Assembly: GCF_024704835.1 (NCBI RefSeq)
Contig: NZ_JAMXBE010000020.1
Span: 1 to 59,035, forward strand
Direction: 5' to 3'
Source of the DNA: Parapedobacter tibetensis
GTDB lineage: Bacteria > Bacteroidota > Bacteroidia > Sphingobacteriales > Sphingobacteriaceae
DNA: 59,035 nucleotides
Positions 28,101 to 36,387 of the stretch are shown here, one piece after another. The first letter of the stretch is position 1, and the number at the start of each line of letters is the position of its first letter. The notes beneath the pieces were generated by a model, which was not told where the DNA came from, did no database searches, and saw nothing but the letters and a program-made list of their open reading frames with translations. The position numbers and the translations under genes were made by a program.

Positions 28101-28422
28101 GCCCCTGATGTTGTGCTGTATACTCCCGCAATACCGTCTTATAACCAATATAGGATATTTCCAACGTTCCCTCTCCGGACGGAACCGTGAGCAGAAAGCT
28201 GCCCAGGCTATCGGTCTTCACAGCATTGCCGCTTGGCAACGATTTGACGGTAGCGCCTCCCAACGGGGCACCGAATCTATGCGAAAACACAGTTCCCGAA
28301 ACCGTCATGGTCTCCCTTTGTTGGGCAGCTCCCAATCCGTTCAAGCCGATGATAAAAAGTATAATGGCCGAAATCCGCCCGATTACATGGCGATAGGATT
28401 CCGGGTTATAAAAAGAATTCAT
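25180..28422 (-). CDS. SusC/RagA-type TonB-dependent transporter
   Basis: 1080 residues. Signal peptide, CarboxypepD-type beta-sandwich (about 40-115, VSGTVFSHRFGAPLGGATV), TonB-box-like DEVVVNTGY, plug domain with FLIRGRSTI and WGARAGNGVIVITTKRG, and a 22-strand barrel ending in PRFSLGMNLTL. No N-terminal STN domain, so it is not of the sigma/anti-sigma transducer type. It lies 42 nt downstream of the TlpA-type gene and 3 nt upstream of susD. Confidence 0.93.
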   Translation of the reverse strand: MNSFYNPESYRHVIGRISAIILFIIGLNGLGAAQQRETMTVSGTVFSHRFGAPLGGATVKSLPSGNAVKTDSLGSFLLTVPSGEGTLEISYIGYKTVLREYTAQHQGPLRIVLVESENTIDEVVVNTGYQHIPRERATGSFDVIDNELINRSVSADLLTRLENLSPGLLFNRGDAADTDPFLIRGRSTITAEARPLIVLNDFPYDGDLNNINPNDIESVSVLKDAAAASIWGARAGNGVIVITTKRGTTTMPRIEVASNVTSQGRPDLFNVSQLSSAERIELERYLFENGRYDGFINPATLQSKTNPIPQAVELMIANPNDLESRLAQLATRDVRDDLADYFYRTSTNQQYNLNVSGSQDRIAYYMSGGFDRNLSNLVGETYNRVSLRSGNTFKVNDRLKIEATINFFWVNEVSGDNSGYYTSASAASSLSPYTKLVDDENNALPVYLSKRKGYVDTVDNGRLLDWNYRPYDEIDNERHTTDTRDYLVNVGSTYQLLEGVELQVKYQFQNQLRKSEALYREQSYYARNLINDYTQINPLTGLASYPFPVGGILQVDNVETLSHQGRGQLNFNRAWNGKHTIIALAGFEIRQLTTTSDVNQNFGYNEDTGVINTNVDTETYYPRISVPGASRIFRYAHTGELKDNFVSYFSNAAYTYGNRYTVSASFRKDEANLFGLNANQKGTPLWSVGGAWELSNEPFYGVSWLPFLKARASYGINGNISRSAHALSTISLVNSGYSHASPRATIGSAPNRELSWEKIKQLNIGVDFATSNKRLSGTIEYYDKNATNLLAQTPVDPTYGVTSMYMNVADMRGKGVDIQINSININRAFQWQTVWIFSHSSSKVTNYLMPVATTGRTYLPVSLVNPLLGKPLYSVFALAWEGLDPATGDPIGLVNGERSMDYNTIYNNTTLDELVFFGTAQPTNFGAVRNTFSYRNINLSFNISYKFGYYFRRSSIDYTSLVDNDWKGHGDYANRWQQPGDELTTDIPSFLYPSVPNRDVFYRYSSTLVEKGDHIRLEDVNVSYNIIPTRASSPLKSIRLFAYVSNIGVLWKANDWRIDPYYNNVPLQQPRFSLGMNLTL

Positions 28423-28464
28423 TGTGGATAGGTGTTAATGTAAGTTTAAAAAATCGACTAACTG

Positions 28465-29808
28465 TCAGTTCAAGCGTTTACTTGGCTCCCGCTCAGTGAT
28501 AAAATACATCGTAAGCGGACGCGTTTCCTTCTTTAGGATGAGGCCTAGGGCTTCCAGCTCCTTTTTTACTTCCGATGGCTGGTATTTCATGGATTTCACC
28601 GAGTTGGGTGAAATCATCACGTGACCAGAATAGTGGGATTCGTTGATGTATACGGGGAGGCCGGGTTTCCAGCTAACAAAGTCGTTGAGCAAGCTTGTCA
28701 ATGATGCCAGTGTATAGGCCTGTTTCGACTTTGGAGCTTTCGTCGAATCCGGTCGGTTACCCCTTGGCTCGGCATCATGAATCACATAACAATCGACGTC
28801 CGTGACCTGGCTATCTACAACCAATTGAAAATTGTAGTCCAAGTCGCCGAGGATACGCTGTTTAAGCACATTGCGGTCGGTGTTTAGCGGGACTATTAGC
28901 TGGTATGAGAAACGTTGATGATTGTCATCGCTACCGCTTTCATAAGCATATTTGGAAATATCGCTCCCCCGAACCATTATACGGTTATTCGGAACCTGCA
29001 ATGTCCGTTGGTACATCTTCACAATGGATACATTGGTATAAAAAACAATGAAGTTGCGATCCGTTTTCGTCCTTCCCACACTGGCAGGTATGCCCTCGAT
29101 ATGCCCGGTTAATGCGGAAGACATAAAAACGGGCGAACCTACGCGGTCGGCATATGTGGAAATAGCCTTGGTCTTGTCATAGTTCAATATATCTCGCTTG
29201 GTATGCAGTGTATGCCCATCGCTTTGCAACATTCGATGTATGTTGGCCGCTATCGCGTCTTCGGCATGCGTAATACCGCTGACAATATTGTCCTTTATCC
29301 AGATTTGATGCGGGATGCTCCTGTAGGGAAAAAAACGCCTCAACATCGTCTGCGACACCGCGGTGGGCAGCGACCAACCCCTAGCGGCGAAAAACGGACG
29401 GGCTTTGTCCGCATCTTCATAGGTAACCGGGATGACGGCCACGGCCTCTTTAAACTCCTTTTGCAAAGTATCGAGCTTTTCGATAGACTTGATACAGGGT
29501 ACACACCATGTAGCCCAAAAGTCGATGATGATAAGCTTGTGCTTGTAATCTGCAAGCGTAATGGTTTGTTTACCTTCTGGATGGTTCACCACTTGAAGCG
29601 GCACTTGCCACAGGTATTCGGGTATGGTATCGCCGATCTGTAAAGCCTTTATGCTGTCGATGCAATCACCCGATAACACAGTGGAGCGTTGAGCAGGGCT
29701 CCCGACCGAGGTCGGGACTTCGCTTCGCTCCGGCTGTGCGCGGGCCTCCAAACACATGTAGGTTATTATCGGCCATAGCATGGCCGTTAAGCGTAAATTT
29801 CGCTTCAT
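28465..29808 (-). CDS. TlpA-type thioredoxin-fold protein of the SusCD operon
   Basis: 447 residues. The thioredoxin domain (about 58-200) has FWATWCVPC with Cys102/Cys105; the remaining C-terminal 240 residues resemble the extension seen in SusCD-linked redoxins (about 390-440: SVKSMKYQPSEVKKELEALG). The N-terminus has a weak signal sequence, then a segment (residues 25-38) encoded by a palindromic repeat that appears inserted in frame. It is first in a three-gene operon. Likely role: disulfide reduction in the periplasm, perhaps powered by the MauE-like protein. Confidence 0.85.
   Translation of the reverse strand: MKRNLRLTAMLWPIITYMCLEARAQPERSEVPTSVGSPAQRSTVLSGDCIDSIKALQIGDTIPEYLWQVPLQVVNHPEGKQTITLADYKHKLIIIDFWATWCVPCIKSIEKLDTLQKEFKEAVAVIPVTYEDADKARPFFAARGWSLPTAVSQTMLRRFFPYRSIPHQIWIKDNIVSGITHAEDAIAANIHRMLQSDGHTLHTKRDILNYDKTKAISTYADRVGSPVFMSSALTGHIEGIPASVGRTKTDRNFIVFYTNVSIVKMYQRTLQVPNNRIMVRGSDISKYAYESGSDDNHQRFSYQLIVPLNTDRNVLKQRILGDLDYNFQLVVDSQVTDVDCYVIHDAEPRGNRPDSTKAPKSKQAYTLASLTSLLNDFVSWKPGLPVYINESHYSGHVMISPNSVKSMKYQPSEVKKELEALGLILKKETRPLTMYFITEREPSKRLN
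29700..29732. repeat. REP-like palindrome inside the TlpA gene
   Basis: TCCCGAC-CGAG-GTCGGGA at 29700-29717 is followed by CTTCGCTTCGCTCCG. The arrangement resembles dispersed Bacteroidota palindromic repeats, yet it lies in frame in the coding sequence, just after the signal peptide, where it encodes PERSEVPTSVGSP. Confidence 0.5.
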
Positions 29809-30404
29809 TGTAGTAAAGGATTAAACTTTTCATAAAAAGGTTAATGACAACAAGTTTCCTTTACGGCCGGGCGCCCTTTGAGCCGAATAGGATAAGAATG
29901 ACCAAACGGTCAGTTGCCTATTCAGGAGCTGTTATTAAATTTTGTAGCTGTTGCTTTTTAGTTTGGTTGAGCATGTTGTTCGTCCATTTTTGTGAACGAA
30001 CCCTACTTTCATAGTATTCAGACTTTTCGCCTAAAAAGTGGGCGGTCGCTTACTCTACTTTGTAACAGAGGCTCTGGCGGGCCCGCCTACTAATTGCCTG
30101 AGGCCAACTTTCAACTTTACCGAACTCCAAGGAGCCGGATAACCATACAAAGAATCAAGTAAGCGCCAACCCTACCTCAGGAAGTACCTTTGGTCTCCAA
30201 AGATAGGAGATATGACGCGTTACTCACTCTCGTATGGTGAAATTCTTGCCAGATTTCTATTACGAGGGTTCGTTAATATTTTTCCGTATTAATATTCGTT
30301 AAATTAAACTCTCTGGTTTTACTTCGGCTAAGATAAAAATATGTTTTCATAAATACAAATTTAATTCTTTAAAATGAACACAGATTAGATGCTCCATTTG
30401 TAAA
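29809..30404. other. 596-nt intergenic region at the left edge of the AT-rich island
   Basis: No convincing ORF. It contains a 12-bp perfect palindrome GGCGGGCCCGCC at 30076-30087. Base composition drops from about 30250 onward. It must carry the promoters for the TlpA-SusCD operon (leftward) and the XRE gene (rightward). No tRNA or rRNA is visible. Confidence 0.4.
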
Positions 30405-30959
30405 ATGGAAGTGTCAAATAAAAATGATGACTTATCATCTATAGTAGGTCATAATGTCAAAAGTCTACGAAAGCAAGCTGGCTTAACAATTGAGGGATTG
30501 ACATTTGCGTTATCAATCTCAATTAGTTACATGCTCATGATAGAAAGAGGAGCGGCGAATATTTCATCCAAATTGGCAAAGAAGATTGCCGATTTTTTTG
30601 ACGTTGGAGTTGCTCAATTGTACATGGCCAAGCCTGTCAAACTGAAGTCTCCTCTAAAAACCCCTACCATTGCTGCATTTTATAGGGAGAATGTGCAAAA
30701 CCCAAAGTTTTTTATAAGCAGAATAGCTGAATACAGCGTTGCAAATTTCCTCCGTAATATACTTCTTGAGGATTCTATTATGGTGGACGGACACACAGTC
30801 GGTCAATTAGCTGAATACGGCAAAGAAAAATATAAACGTGCCCTTAATAGCCAAGAGTTATCGCGAGAACTCAGGCGTTTATACCAAAAAGGTATACTTG
30901 ATCGAGAAGATAAATTTGGCAATGGGTCGGTTTACCTTTATAAACTGAAAACCGATTAG
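30405..30959 (+). CDS. XRE-family regulator with C-terminal winged-helix-like half
   Basis: 184 residues. The HTH of the Cro/CI type spans about 12-72 (VGHNVKSLRKQAGLTIEGLTF, SYMLMIERGAANISSKLAKKIADFF). The C-terminal half (95-180) looks like a second, winged-helix domain ending LRRLYQKGILDREDKFGNGSVYLYKL. CCATTT-gta-AAATGG at 30394-30408 overlaps the start codon and could be an autoregulatory site. First gene of the AT-rich island. Function inferred as a regulator only. Confidence 0.72.
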   Translation: MEVSNKNDDLSSIVGHNVKSLRKQAGLTIEGLTFALSISISYMLMIERGAANISSKLAKKIADFFDVGVAQLYMAKPVKLKSPLKTPTIAAFYRENVQNPKFFISRIAEYSVANFLRNILLEDSIMVDGHTVGQLAEYGKEKYKRALNSQELSRELRRLYQKGILDREDKFGNGSVYLYKLKTD

Positions 30960-30966
30960 GTTAAAC

Positions 30967-31036
30967 AAGAAACCCGTTACCTAAAAGATAACGGGAGTCC
31001 GCCCCAATGGGATTAGGGGCTATCAACCTAAACCTA
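30967..31036 (+). repeat. 70-bp structured repeat, left copy
   Basis: Two hairpins (CCCGTTA/TAACGGG and GCCCC/GGGGC) are followed by TATCAACCTAAACCTA. A copy with only a few differences lies at 58843-58912 in the same orientation. The sequence after it (31037-31379) holds no gene I recognise. The tail resembles the leader that precedes exported-protein genes in this group (compare 58700-58739). Confidence 0.75.
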
Positions 31037-31379
31037 GCACGAAGATAAGGATTATCGTGGAATCTTCCAAAATCCGTTCAACCATTCCGGCTCAAAACAG
31101 AAGGAAACTATTTCAAGCTTTTACGGTAACCCGTAATTTAACATCAATTAAACTCTCAATTTTGCATCTAGGGATTACGGTTTACAAACCATATATCAAT
31201 TGCCAAATTAAAAAATTGCTTCCGTTGTTCCAAAGAATTTGGATATGGCGAATATACTTGCTACCTTTAGCATAGCCAATGTGACCTGGAACCTGAAGTA
31301 AGCGAAAATTTGGTTGTTTTTAACTCCAAGAGGTTATCTTGAGCGACGTTGGGTGTTGCAGCTTTAATGATGCAAATAT

Positions 31380-32552
31380 TTGAAAGAATACATTAGCCGA
31401 AAGCAACACTTCATACCCGCTTTTAAAAAGCTCTTAGCCTTAAATCACCAACAGATGAAAGAAGAAGAAAAATATCAAAGAAAATTTCTGAAGTTGAAAC
31501 TTCGTGATTTAAAAAGGGAAGCTTCCGCTCCAGTTCCTGAAAAAAAGAATACATCCGAACGGAATCGTAATAGGGCCAAAGTTTATAATAATGGTCCAAA
31601 AAAAGATATTCAGAAAGAGATAAAGCAGCTTGAAGCCAAGCTTCACAATTATGCGTCGTCGGAAAAAGCTTCATCTCTAAAAACAAAAAGAAAAAAAGTC
31701 ACGAAGGATAGAATAAAACGGCCGAAAAACTCTGTGAATCAACCCAGAATAACAAGAAGGAATGCAAAGACAAACCCTAGCCCTGTAGAAAAAAAATATC
31801 AGAAAATCGAAGTAGCATGGAAGAATGCAATTTTTGATGACGGTTTTATCAAAATAAGATTGGAATCTCGAAGGTTTGTGAACTACCCCTACCATCATTC
31901 AAGATCCGCTTTTGAAATGATTAAACCATTGATTATTCGAAAGGATATAGAACCTTTGACTGTTGAAGTCATCGGTTCAAGAATATATTCAATTGAAAAC
32001 CTATCATTACTGTCTGATGTAATGCAATACTTGAAAATTCAAAAGGAATGGAATTTATTTCGGACCGAAAATTCTGGTAACGCTTCAAACATTATTGATG
32101 CTTTATCGAAGATGTCCGCTAAAGCCTTCAACTTATTCTACAAAAACAAAGACTTAACCCCATACTTGAAGGTTTTATGCGAGTTACAATCTGAAACTCA
32201 TAGGGTAATTCCTGTGATGGAAGAATGTAATGGTAAATTTTCAAGTGTAAATGCAAAAGACTCTTTCCTCTTTACGACGGTAAAAAACACCGATATGTAC
32301 ATTATCTGGGAATCTACTGAGGAGCGAAAGGCAACTTACATTTTCAAATCCTCGATCAAGGACTATGAAAAAGAGCGACAGAAAATTTTCGATTACATAT
32401 CGACGGCCCACGATTATAAGCGAACCAACCTCAGATTGGGAATTACCGACAAAAATGAGTCAATTAAGGCCCATGCCACACTAAATCATACCGGAATCGA
32501 AAAATGGAAGGAAAGGCTAAAAGAAAAAACCGGTTTAATAAAACAGGTGTGA
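31380..32552 (+). CDS. Hypothetical island protein with basic N-terminal half
   Basis: 390 residues if started at TTG 31380; the first ATG is at 31455 (MKEEEKYQRK), which would give 365 residues. Residues 30-135 are very rich in Lys/Arg/Glu and probably coiled coil or nucleic-acid binding. The part from about 145 on is a folded, unrecognised domain. It contains FDDGFIKIRLESRRFVNYPYHH and a C-terminal RTNLRLGITDKNESIKAHATLNH. It is followed by the DUF2806 gene on the same strand, 105 nt away. No function can be assigned. Confidence 0.55.
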   Translation: MKEYISRKQHFIPAFKKLLALNHQQMKEEEKYQRKFLKLKLRDLKREASAPVPEKKNTSERNRNRAKVYNNGPKKDIQKEIKQLEAKLHNYASSEKASSLKTKRKKVTKDRIKRPKNSVNQPRITRRNAKTNPSPVEKKYQKIEVAWKNAIFDDGFIKIRLESRRFVNYPYHHSRSAFEMIKPLIIRKDIEPLTVEVIGSRIYSIENLSLLSDVMQYLKIQKEWNLFRTENSGNASNIIDALSKMSAKAFNLFYKNKDLTPYLKVLCELQSETHRVIPVMEECNGKFSSVNAKDSFLFTTVKNTDMYIIWESTEERKATYIFKSSIKDYEKERQKIFDYISTAHDYKRTNLRLGITDKNESIKAHATLNHTGIEKWKERLKEKTGLIKQV

Positions 32553-32657
32553 TATTGATCCGTCCTGTACACATCCCATCGGGCATCTCGGTAAACAAAA
32601 CACCCCTGCCTCTCTTGCCTATATTTGGATTGACCGTAATTAACACATAATATCGCT

Positions 32658-33650
32658 ATGACTGAAGATTCAGGCCTAAATAAAGTAACAGACGTTGTGA
32701 GTACACTCATTGACGGTATGCCTGCACCTATTAAAAGAAATTTCCTAAAGGCATTTGGCCGCCTAAGCACTGCTGCACTTGATATCCCAATTGCTTGGTT
32801 AGAGGGAAAAGCAGATGAAATTCGAGCTAGTTCACAGGCTAGGATTCAAATTATTAAATCCGAAGGTGTTAAATTTTCCACCCAAGTTGAAATTCCACAA
32901 GCGTATATTGATAAAGCTTCGGAAAAGTATGCTGCCAAAATTATCAGAGAGCAAATAAACCTTGATGTTATTTCTCAAAAAGCTGCTGAAGAGCTTTCAA
33001 ATGAAAACTTCACAAATCCAGATGATAGTGATAAGGAAATAAGCGAAGATTGGTTGAATGAATTTGAAACAAATGCTAGACAGATGTCTTCGGAAGAAAT
33101 GAGATTTATTTTCTCAAAAATTTTAGCTAATGAAGCAAAAAGTCCGGGTAATTTTTCCGTCAGGACAATGAGACTAATATCCCAACTTGACAATCAGGCG
33201 GCTAAACTTTTTCAGAAATTATGTTCGTGTGCTATTTCAATGCAAGTTGGTAATCACGTCATTGACACAAGAGTAGTATCACTAGACGGGAGCGCAGCGT
33301 CGAATTCATTGACAAAATATGGACTTCCTTTTGACAACTTAAATGTGTTACAAGAATACGGACTCATTATTTCAGATTATAATTCTTATATGAACTACAC
33401 ACCTTGTGTCGTCAATGAGCAAAATTCTGTCGGCTTACCATTCAAATTATCTGACTCCCATTTTGAATTTCTTCCTTTAGACCGAGATAAATATGATAAA
33501 AATGTAAAACTAAATGGAGTTGCCTTCTCTAAATCAGGGAAAGAATTGTATAACGTTATTCCGAAAGAACCAAACGCAATATACAAAGCCGATTTTGAAA
33601 CTTTTTTAGAAAAACGATATCTAAAAATGGTACCGGTAAAAACAAGTTAA
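32658..33650 (+). CDS. DUF2806 domain protein
   Basis: 330 residues. The middle (about 125-185: EISEDWLNEFETNARQMSSE, MRFIFSKILANEAKSPGNFS, MRLISQLDNQAAKLF) matches the DUF2806 family, cytosolic proteins that turn up in defence-rich regions without a known activity. The N-terminal 70 residues are amphipathic helices. The coding sequence is AT-rich, like the rest of the island. Confidence 0.72.
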   Translation: MTEDSGLNKVTDVVSTLIDGMPAPIKRNFLKAFGRLSTAALDIPIAWLEGKADEIRASSQARIQIIKSEGVKFSTQVEIPQAYIDKASEKYAAKIIREQINLDVISQKAAEELSNENFTNPDDSDKEISEDWLNEFETNARQMSSEEMRFIFSKILANEAKSPGNFSVRTMRLISQLDNQAAKLFQKLCSCAISMQVGNHVIDTRVVSLDGSAASNSLTKYGLPFDNLNVLQEYGLIISDYNSYMNYTPCVVNEQNSVGLPFKLSDSHFEFLPLDRDKYDKNVKLNGVAFSKSGKELYNVIPKEPNAIYKADFETFLEKRYLKMVPVKTS

Positions 33651-33909
33651 CGTGTCCCGCATTATTGGCAATAAGTGGCGATGTTATTACTATGAAACTT
33701 TCGGTGCTAAAGTAGCCTCTCTTGGGCAATTCCCAATCATAACACGGACAGGTTTCATAACCGTAAAATCAAGTTCTATTCTTTTTAGGGCTATCTCAAA
33801 AAACATGCTACCAGCTAAAAAGGTCTGACACTGGCTCAACAAAAGATCTTTTCGAAAAGTCAATACGACGTAGTCATGGAAAATACAAAAACGACGGTGT
33901 GAGATAAAT

Positions 33910-34671
33910 TTACTGATCTACCGTAAAGCGACACGTTGGAAAATTACTGCACCCTGTGAAATTCCCGAATTTGCCAGTGCGAAGAATCAAATCATTGCCA
34001 CATCGTGGGCATCTACTTTGGCTAATTGATTTTTCGCGTGCTTTTAGCTTTTGCCTAATTGCTTTAATGTGCTTACGCTGGCTGTATGTAGCCTTCATGT
34101 TCACGGCATTTAGCCGATCGAATATTGCGTCTTTTTCCTTTTCGGTCAGTATCACTTCCGTATATGTCTTTATAACCTTCAGGAGTTGCGATGAATAGGT
34201 TACGTTTGAGTAAACGGTGATTTTAAGGGTAGCGTCATCAGAGAAAACGATTATTGGTATGTATTTTACATTTGGGAATGCACGGAGGTGGTGCTTTAAG
34301 GCGAATACGTGCCCCCTATTTTGACGGACCGGGCTATAAAATTGCGTTTTCCACTTATAAATAACTTGAGTCCAATACTCCGTATGCTCCCCGCCAAAGA
34401 TCCAGCCTTGGTAATTCTTCATTTCGATAACAAATATGCCGAAATCCGAAACAACTACGTGATCAATCTGTGAAGTCTGGCCCCTAGTTTCTAAGACGAG
34501 GTTATTGATAATGCTATACTTGGATCGATTCAATCTGGAAAGGATGGCCGCCGTAGACTTCTCACCCATATAGCCTTTGATACTCGTCCTAAAAGCTTGG
34601 TAGATGCTGGCCAGGCCCAACGCTATGATAAGCCAGATATACCAGTTTTCCGTGATAAAATCAGTCATCAT
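33910..34671 (-). CDS. NERD-domain protein with topoisomerase-type zinc finger
   Basis: 253 residues: one transmembrane segment (11-26), NERD nuclease-related domain (about 32-150: [35 protein letters not shown] with the Asp-Glu-x-Lys arrangement), and a C-terminal four-Cys zinc ribbon ([13 protein letters not shown], then [12 protein letters not shown]) of the bacterial topoisomerase I type. Probably a membrane-tethered nuclease or DNA-binding protein. Stand-alone gene, convergent with the DUF2806 gene. Confidence 0.83.
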   Translation of the reverse strand: MMTDFITENWYIWLIIALGLASIYQAFRTSIKGYMGEKSTAAILSRLNRSKYSIINNLVLETRGQTSQIDHVVVSDFGIFVIEMKNYQGWIFGGEHTEYWTQVIYKWKTQFYSPVRQNRGHVFALKHHLRAFPNVKYIPIIVFSDDATLKITVYSNVTYSSQLLKVIKTYTEVILTEKEKDAIFDRLNAVNMKATYSQRKHIKAIRQKLKAREKSISQSRCPRCGNDLILRTGKFGNFTGCSNFPTCRFTVDQ

Positions 34672-34827
34672 TGGTTATCGTTGTGATTACCCTGCCGGTG
34701 CAAGATTGCGTTGATCGTCTCCGATTACGTATTCGGACTCGAAGATAGTATTTATTTACTATTTCCTCTCCGAGAGCCTTTGGATGACTGTCCTGCCTTG
34801 AATGCTATTTCACACAAAGGATTATCT

Positions 34828-34869
34828 CAAAAAAAACCCAGCTCTTTTTGAACAAAATGAGCCGGGGTT
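34828..34869 (-). terminator. Intrinsic terminator of the CBASS operon
   Basis: On the minus strand an imperfect stem (AACCCCGGCTC with GAGCTGGGTT) is followed by eight T residues. It lies 170 nt beyond the stop of the S-4TM gene and is the first terminator after the operon. The rest of the 369-nt gap 34672-35040 shows no gene. Confidence 0.65.
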
Positions 34870-35040
34870 GCAAACCATCCTGTTGAATTGAGCTAAAATT
34901 AAGGATATATTCCGTCGGGCTACGATAGAGGCACCAGTTATGTACGATTGGTGTTTTTGTAAATGCGGATAGAATAAGGCGAGTATTTTGATTTTTTCGT
35001 TTTAGAGGTTGTTTAAAAGCGTGAAATTTGGTTATTTCAA

Positions 35041-35949
35041 CTACATTTGCCGATTATTAATTTCTTCCACCAAAATTTCCGCAGTCCTGTTCATAGTAAG
35101 TTCATCCTTATCCCTGAACCATTTATAAAAAATATCGAAAATCAAAGGCGCATTTACGCGATTATCGTAAATCCCATCCTGTATCCTGCGGGCTTCGATA
35201 TCTAACTCGTTTTTGGAAATTGTATTTGCCAAAATCCCACGCCACGTTTCATTTATATAGCTAGCTAGCTTAGTCAGGCGCCAATCCATATCCTTATTAT
35301 CGTTGTATTGTTTGATCGTGAATTGGAAAAATGGCACGAGGGCACTGGATATAAGCACAAACTGGATGAGTGGAATGTCGTCCAGAAAACCAATGACCAG
35401 GATGGTCAAAGGCACCAGTACGGTTATGGTTTTCAATAGAGCACAATATTTTTTGCGTAGGTTTTTGTCCCACCAGCAACTTGACCGTTGACAGATGATG
35501 CGTGCGATTGAAATGTCGACCCGTGAAACAACTTTTGGATACCAGTCTTTTATCTTTTCAATGTTGGTTGCGATTTTTTTGTGAGCCTCGTAATGCAGGA
35601 GAACTTCTTCCACATTGACGTCTTCCACCACTTTGAGGGGAGAATGGTTTAACGAGAGAACACTGCAATCGAAAAGCTCCTGAATCTTTGCTGCTTTGCC
35701 TTTCTTCCGGCTAATTGCGGGTTCTATAAATAGTATATCCAGCACAAAAACAATAACGCCATATAATGCGGAATATGGCGAAACCCCTACCAGAAAAAGG
35801 GAGAAAACGGATAATATAACCGGAACAAGCAATGTAAGTATGGTTTGTAGACCAAAATAGTTTTTTGCCGCGGAATATAATTCTCGCTGCGCAGCAAGCC
35901 GTTCCAGTTCCCTTGGTTCGTTTTGACGGATTGGTATATCGTTCATCAT
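35041..35949 (-). CDS. S-4TM family putative pore-forming effector of CBASS
   Basis: 302 residues with four transmembrane segments in two pairs (about 35-57, 60-78, 168-186, 190-208) and a long cytosolic C-terminus. The pattern matches the S-4TM family predicted to form pores when activated by cyclic nucleotides. It is the last gene of an operon with a CD-NTase and an E2-like protein, 30 nt downstream of the latter. It would kill or arrest the infected cell by breaching the membrane; this follows from family knowledge and context. Confidence 0.82.
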   Translation of the reverse strand: MMNDIPIRQNEPRELERLAAQRELYSAAKNYFGLQTILTLLVPVILSVFSLFLVGVSPYSALYGVIVFVLDILFIEPAISRKKGKAAKIQELFDCSVLSLNHSPLKVVEDVNVEEVLLHYEAHKKIATNIEKIKDWYPKVVSRVDISIARIICQRSSCWWDKNLRKKYCALLKTITVLVPLTILVIGFLDDIPLIQFVLISSALVPFFQFTIKQYNDNKDMDWRLTKLASYINETWRGILANTISKNELDIEARRIQDGIYDNRVNAPLIFDIFYKWFRDKDELTMNRTAEILVEEINNRQM

Positions 35950-35979
35950 AATTCTGTATTAACTTATTGTTGTATCTGG

Positions 35980-36387
35980 CTATAGACCGTGCGGCACTTC
36001 CGGGCCTATCCAATCCCCATTTTGGAGCCAGTATTCGTAAAAATAGATCCAACCCGCTATCCACCCCATGATTTCATTGGCTACCAACTTGCTTTTTACC
36101 CATTTGAAATTATCGGGGTGGTACAAACATAGCGATTGGGTGTTGGAATATATATGGGGAGCTCCTACTACAGGCACAGGATCAAGTATATACACACGTG
36201 GCGAGTTGTCATCCCTGTAAACCACTTCTATGGTATACACGGGAAGCTCCGGCTTAACTTGCAACGGGCCTTTGAAAGAAATATTCCCGTCTTTCCCACG
36301 CTTTGCTTTGAATTGGGGGTATTTGGATTTCATAGCCATGATTTGCACCGTTGGGTCATATTTTCTATTCTTTTGATAAGCCGCCAT
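35980..36387 (-). CDS. E2-like (Cap2-short type) protein of CBASS
   Basis: 135 residues from MAAYQKNRKY at 36387; a start at 36450 would deepen the overlap with the CD-NTase gene from 23 to 86 bp. The fold pattern fits the prokaryotic E2 family: a beta-meander core with VYTIEVVYRDDNSPRVYIL, the likely catalytic Cys87 in NTQSLCLYHPD, and the signature end AGWIYFYEYWLQNGDWIG. No E1 domain and no JAB peptidase are present, as in short type II CBASS. It would conjugate or prime the CD-NTase. The Cys assignment is inference. Confidence 0.72.
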   Translation of the reverse strand: MAAYQKNRKYDPTVQIMAMKSKYPQFKAKRGKDGNISFKGPLQVKPELPVYTIEVVYRDDNSPRVYILDPVPVVGAPHIYSNTQSLCLYHPDNFKWVKSKLVANEIMGWIAGWIYFYEYWLQNGDWIGPEVPHGL

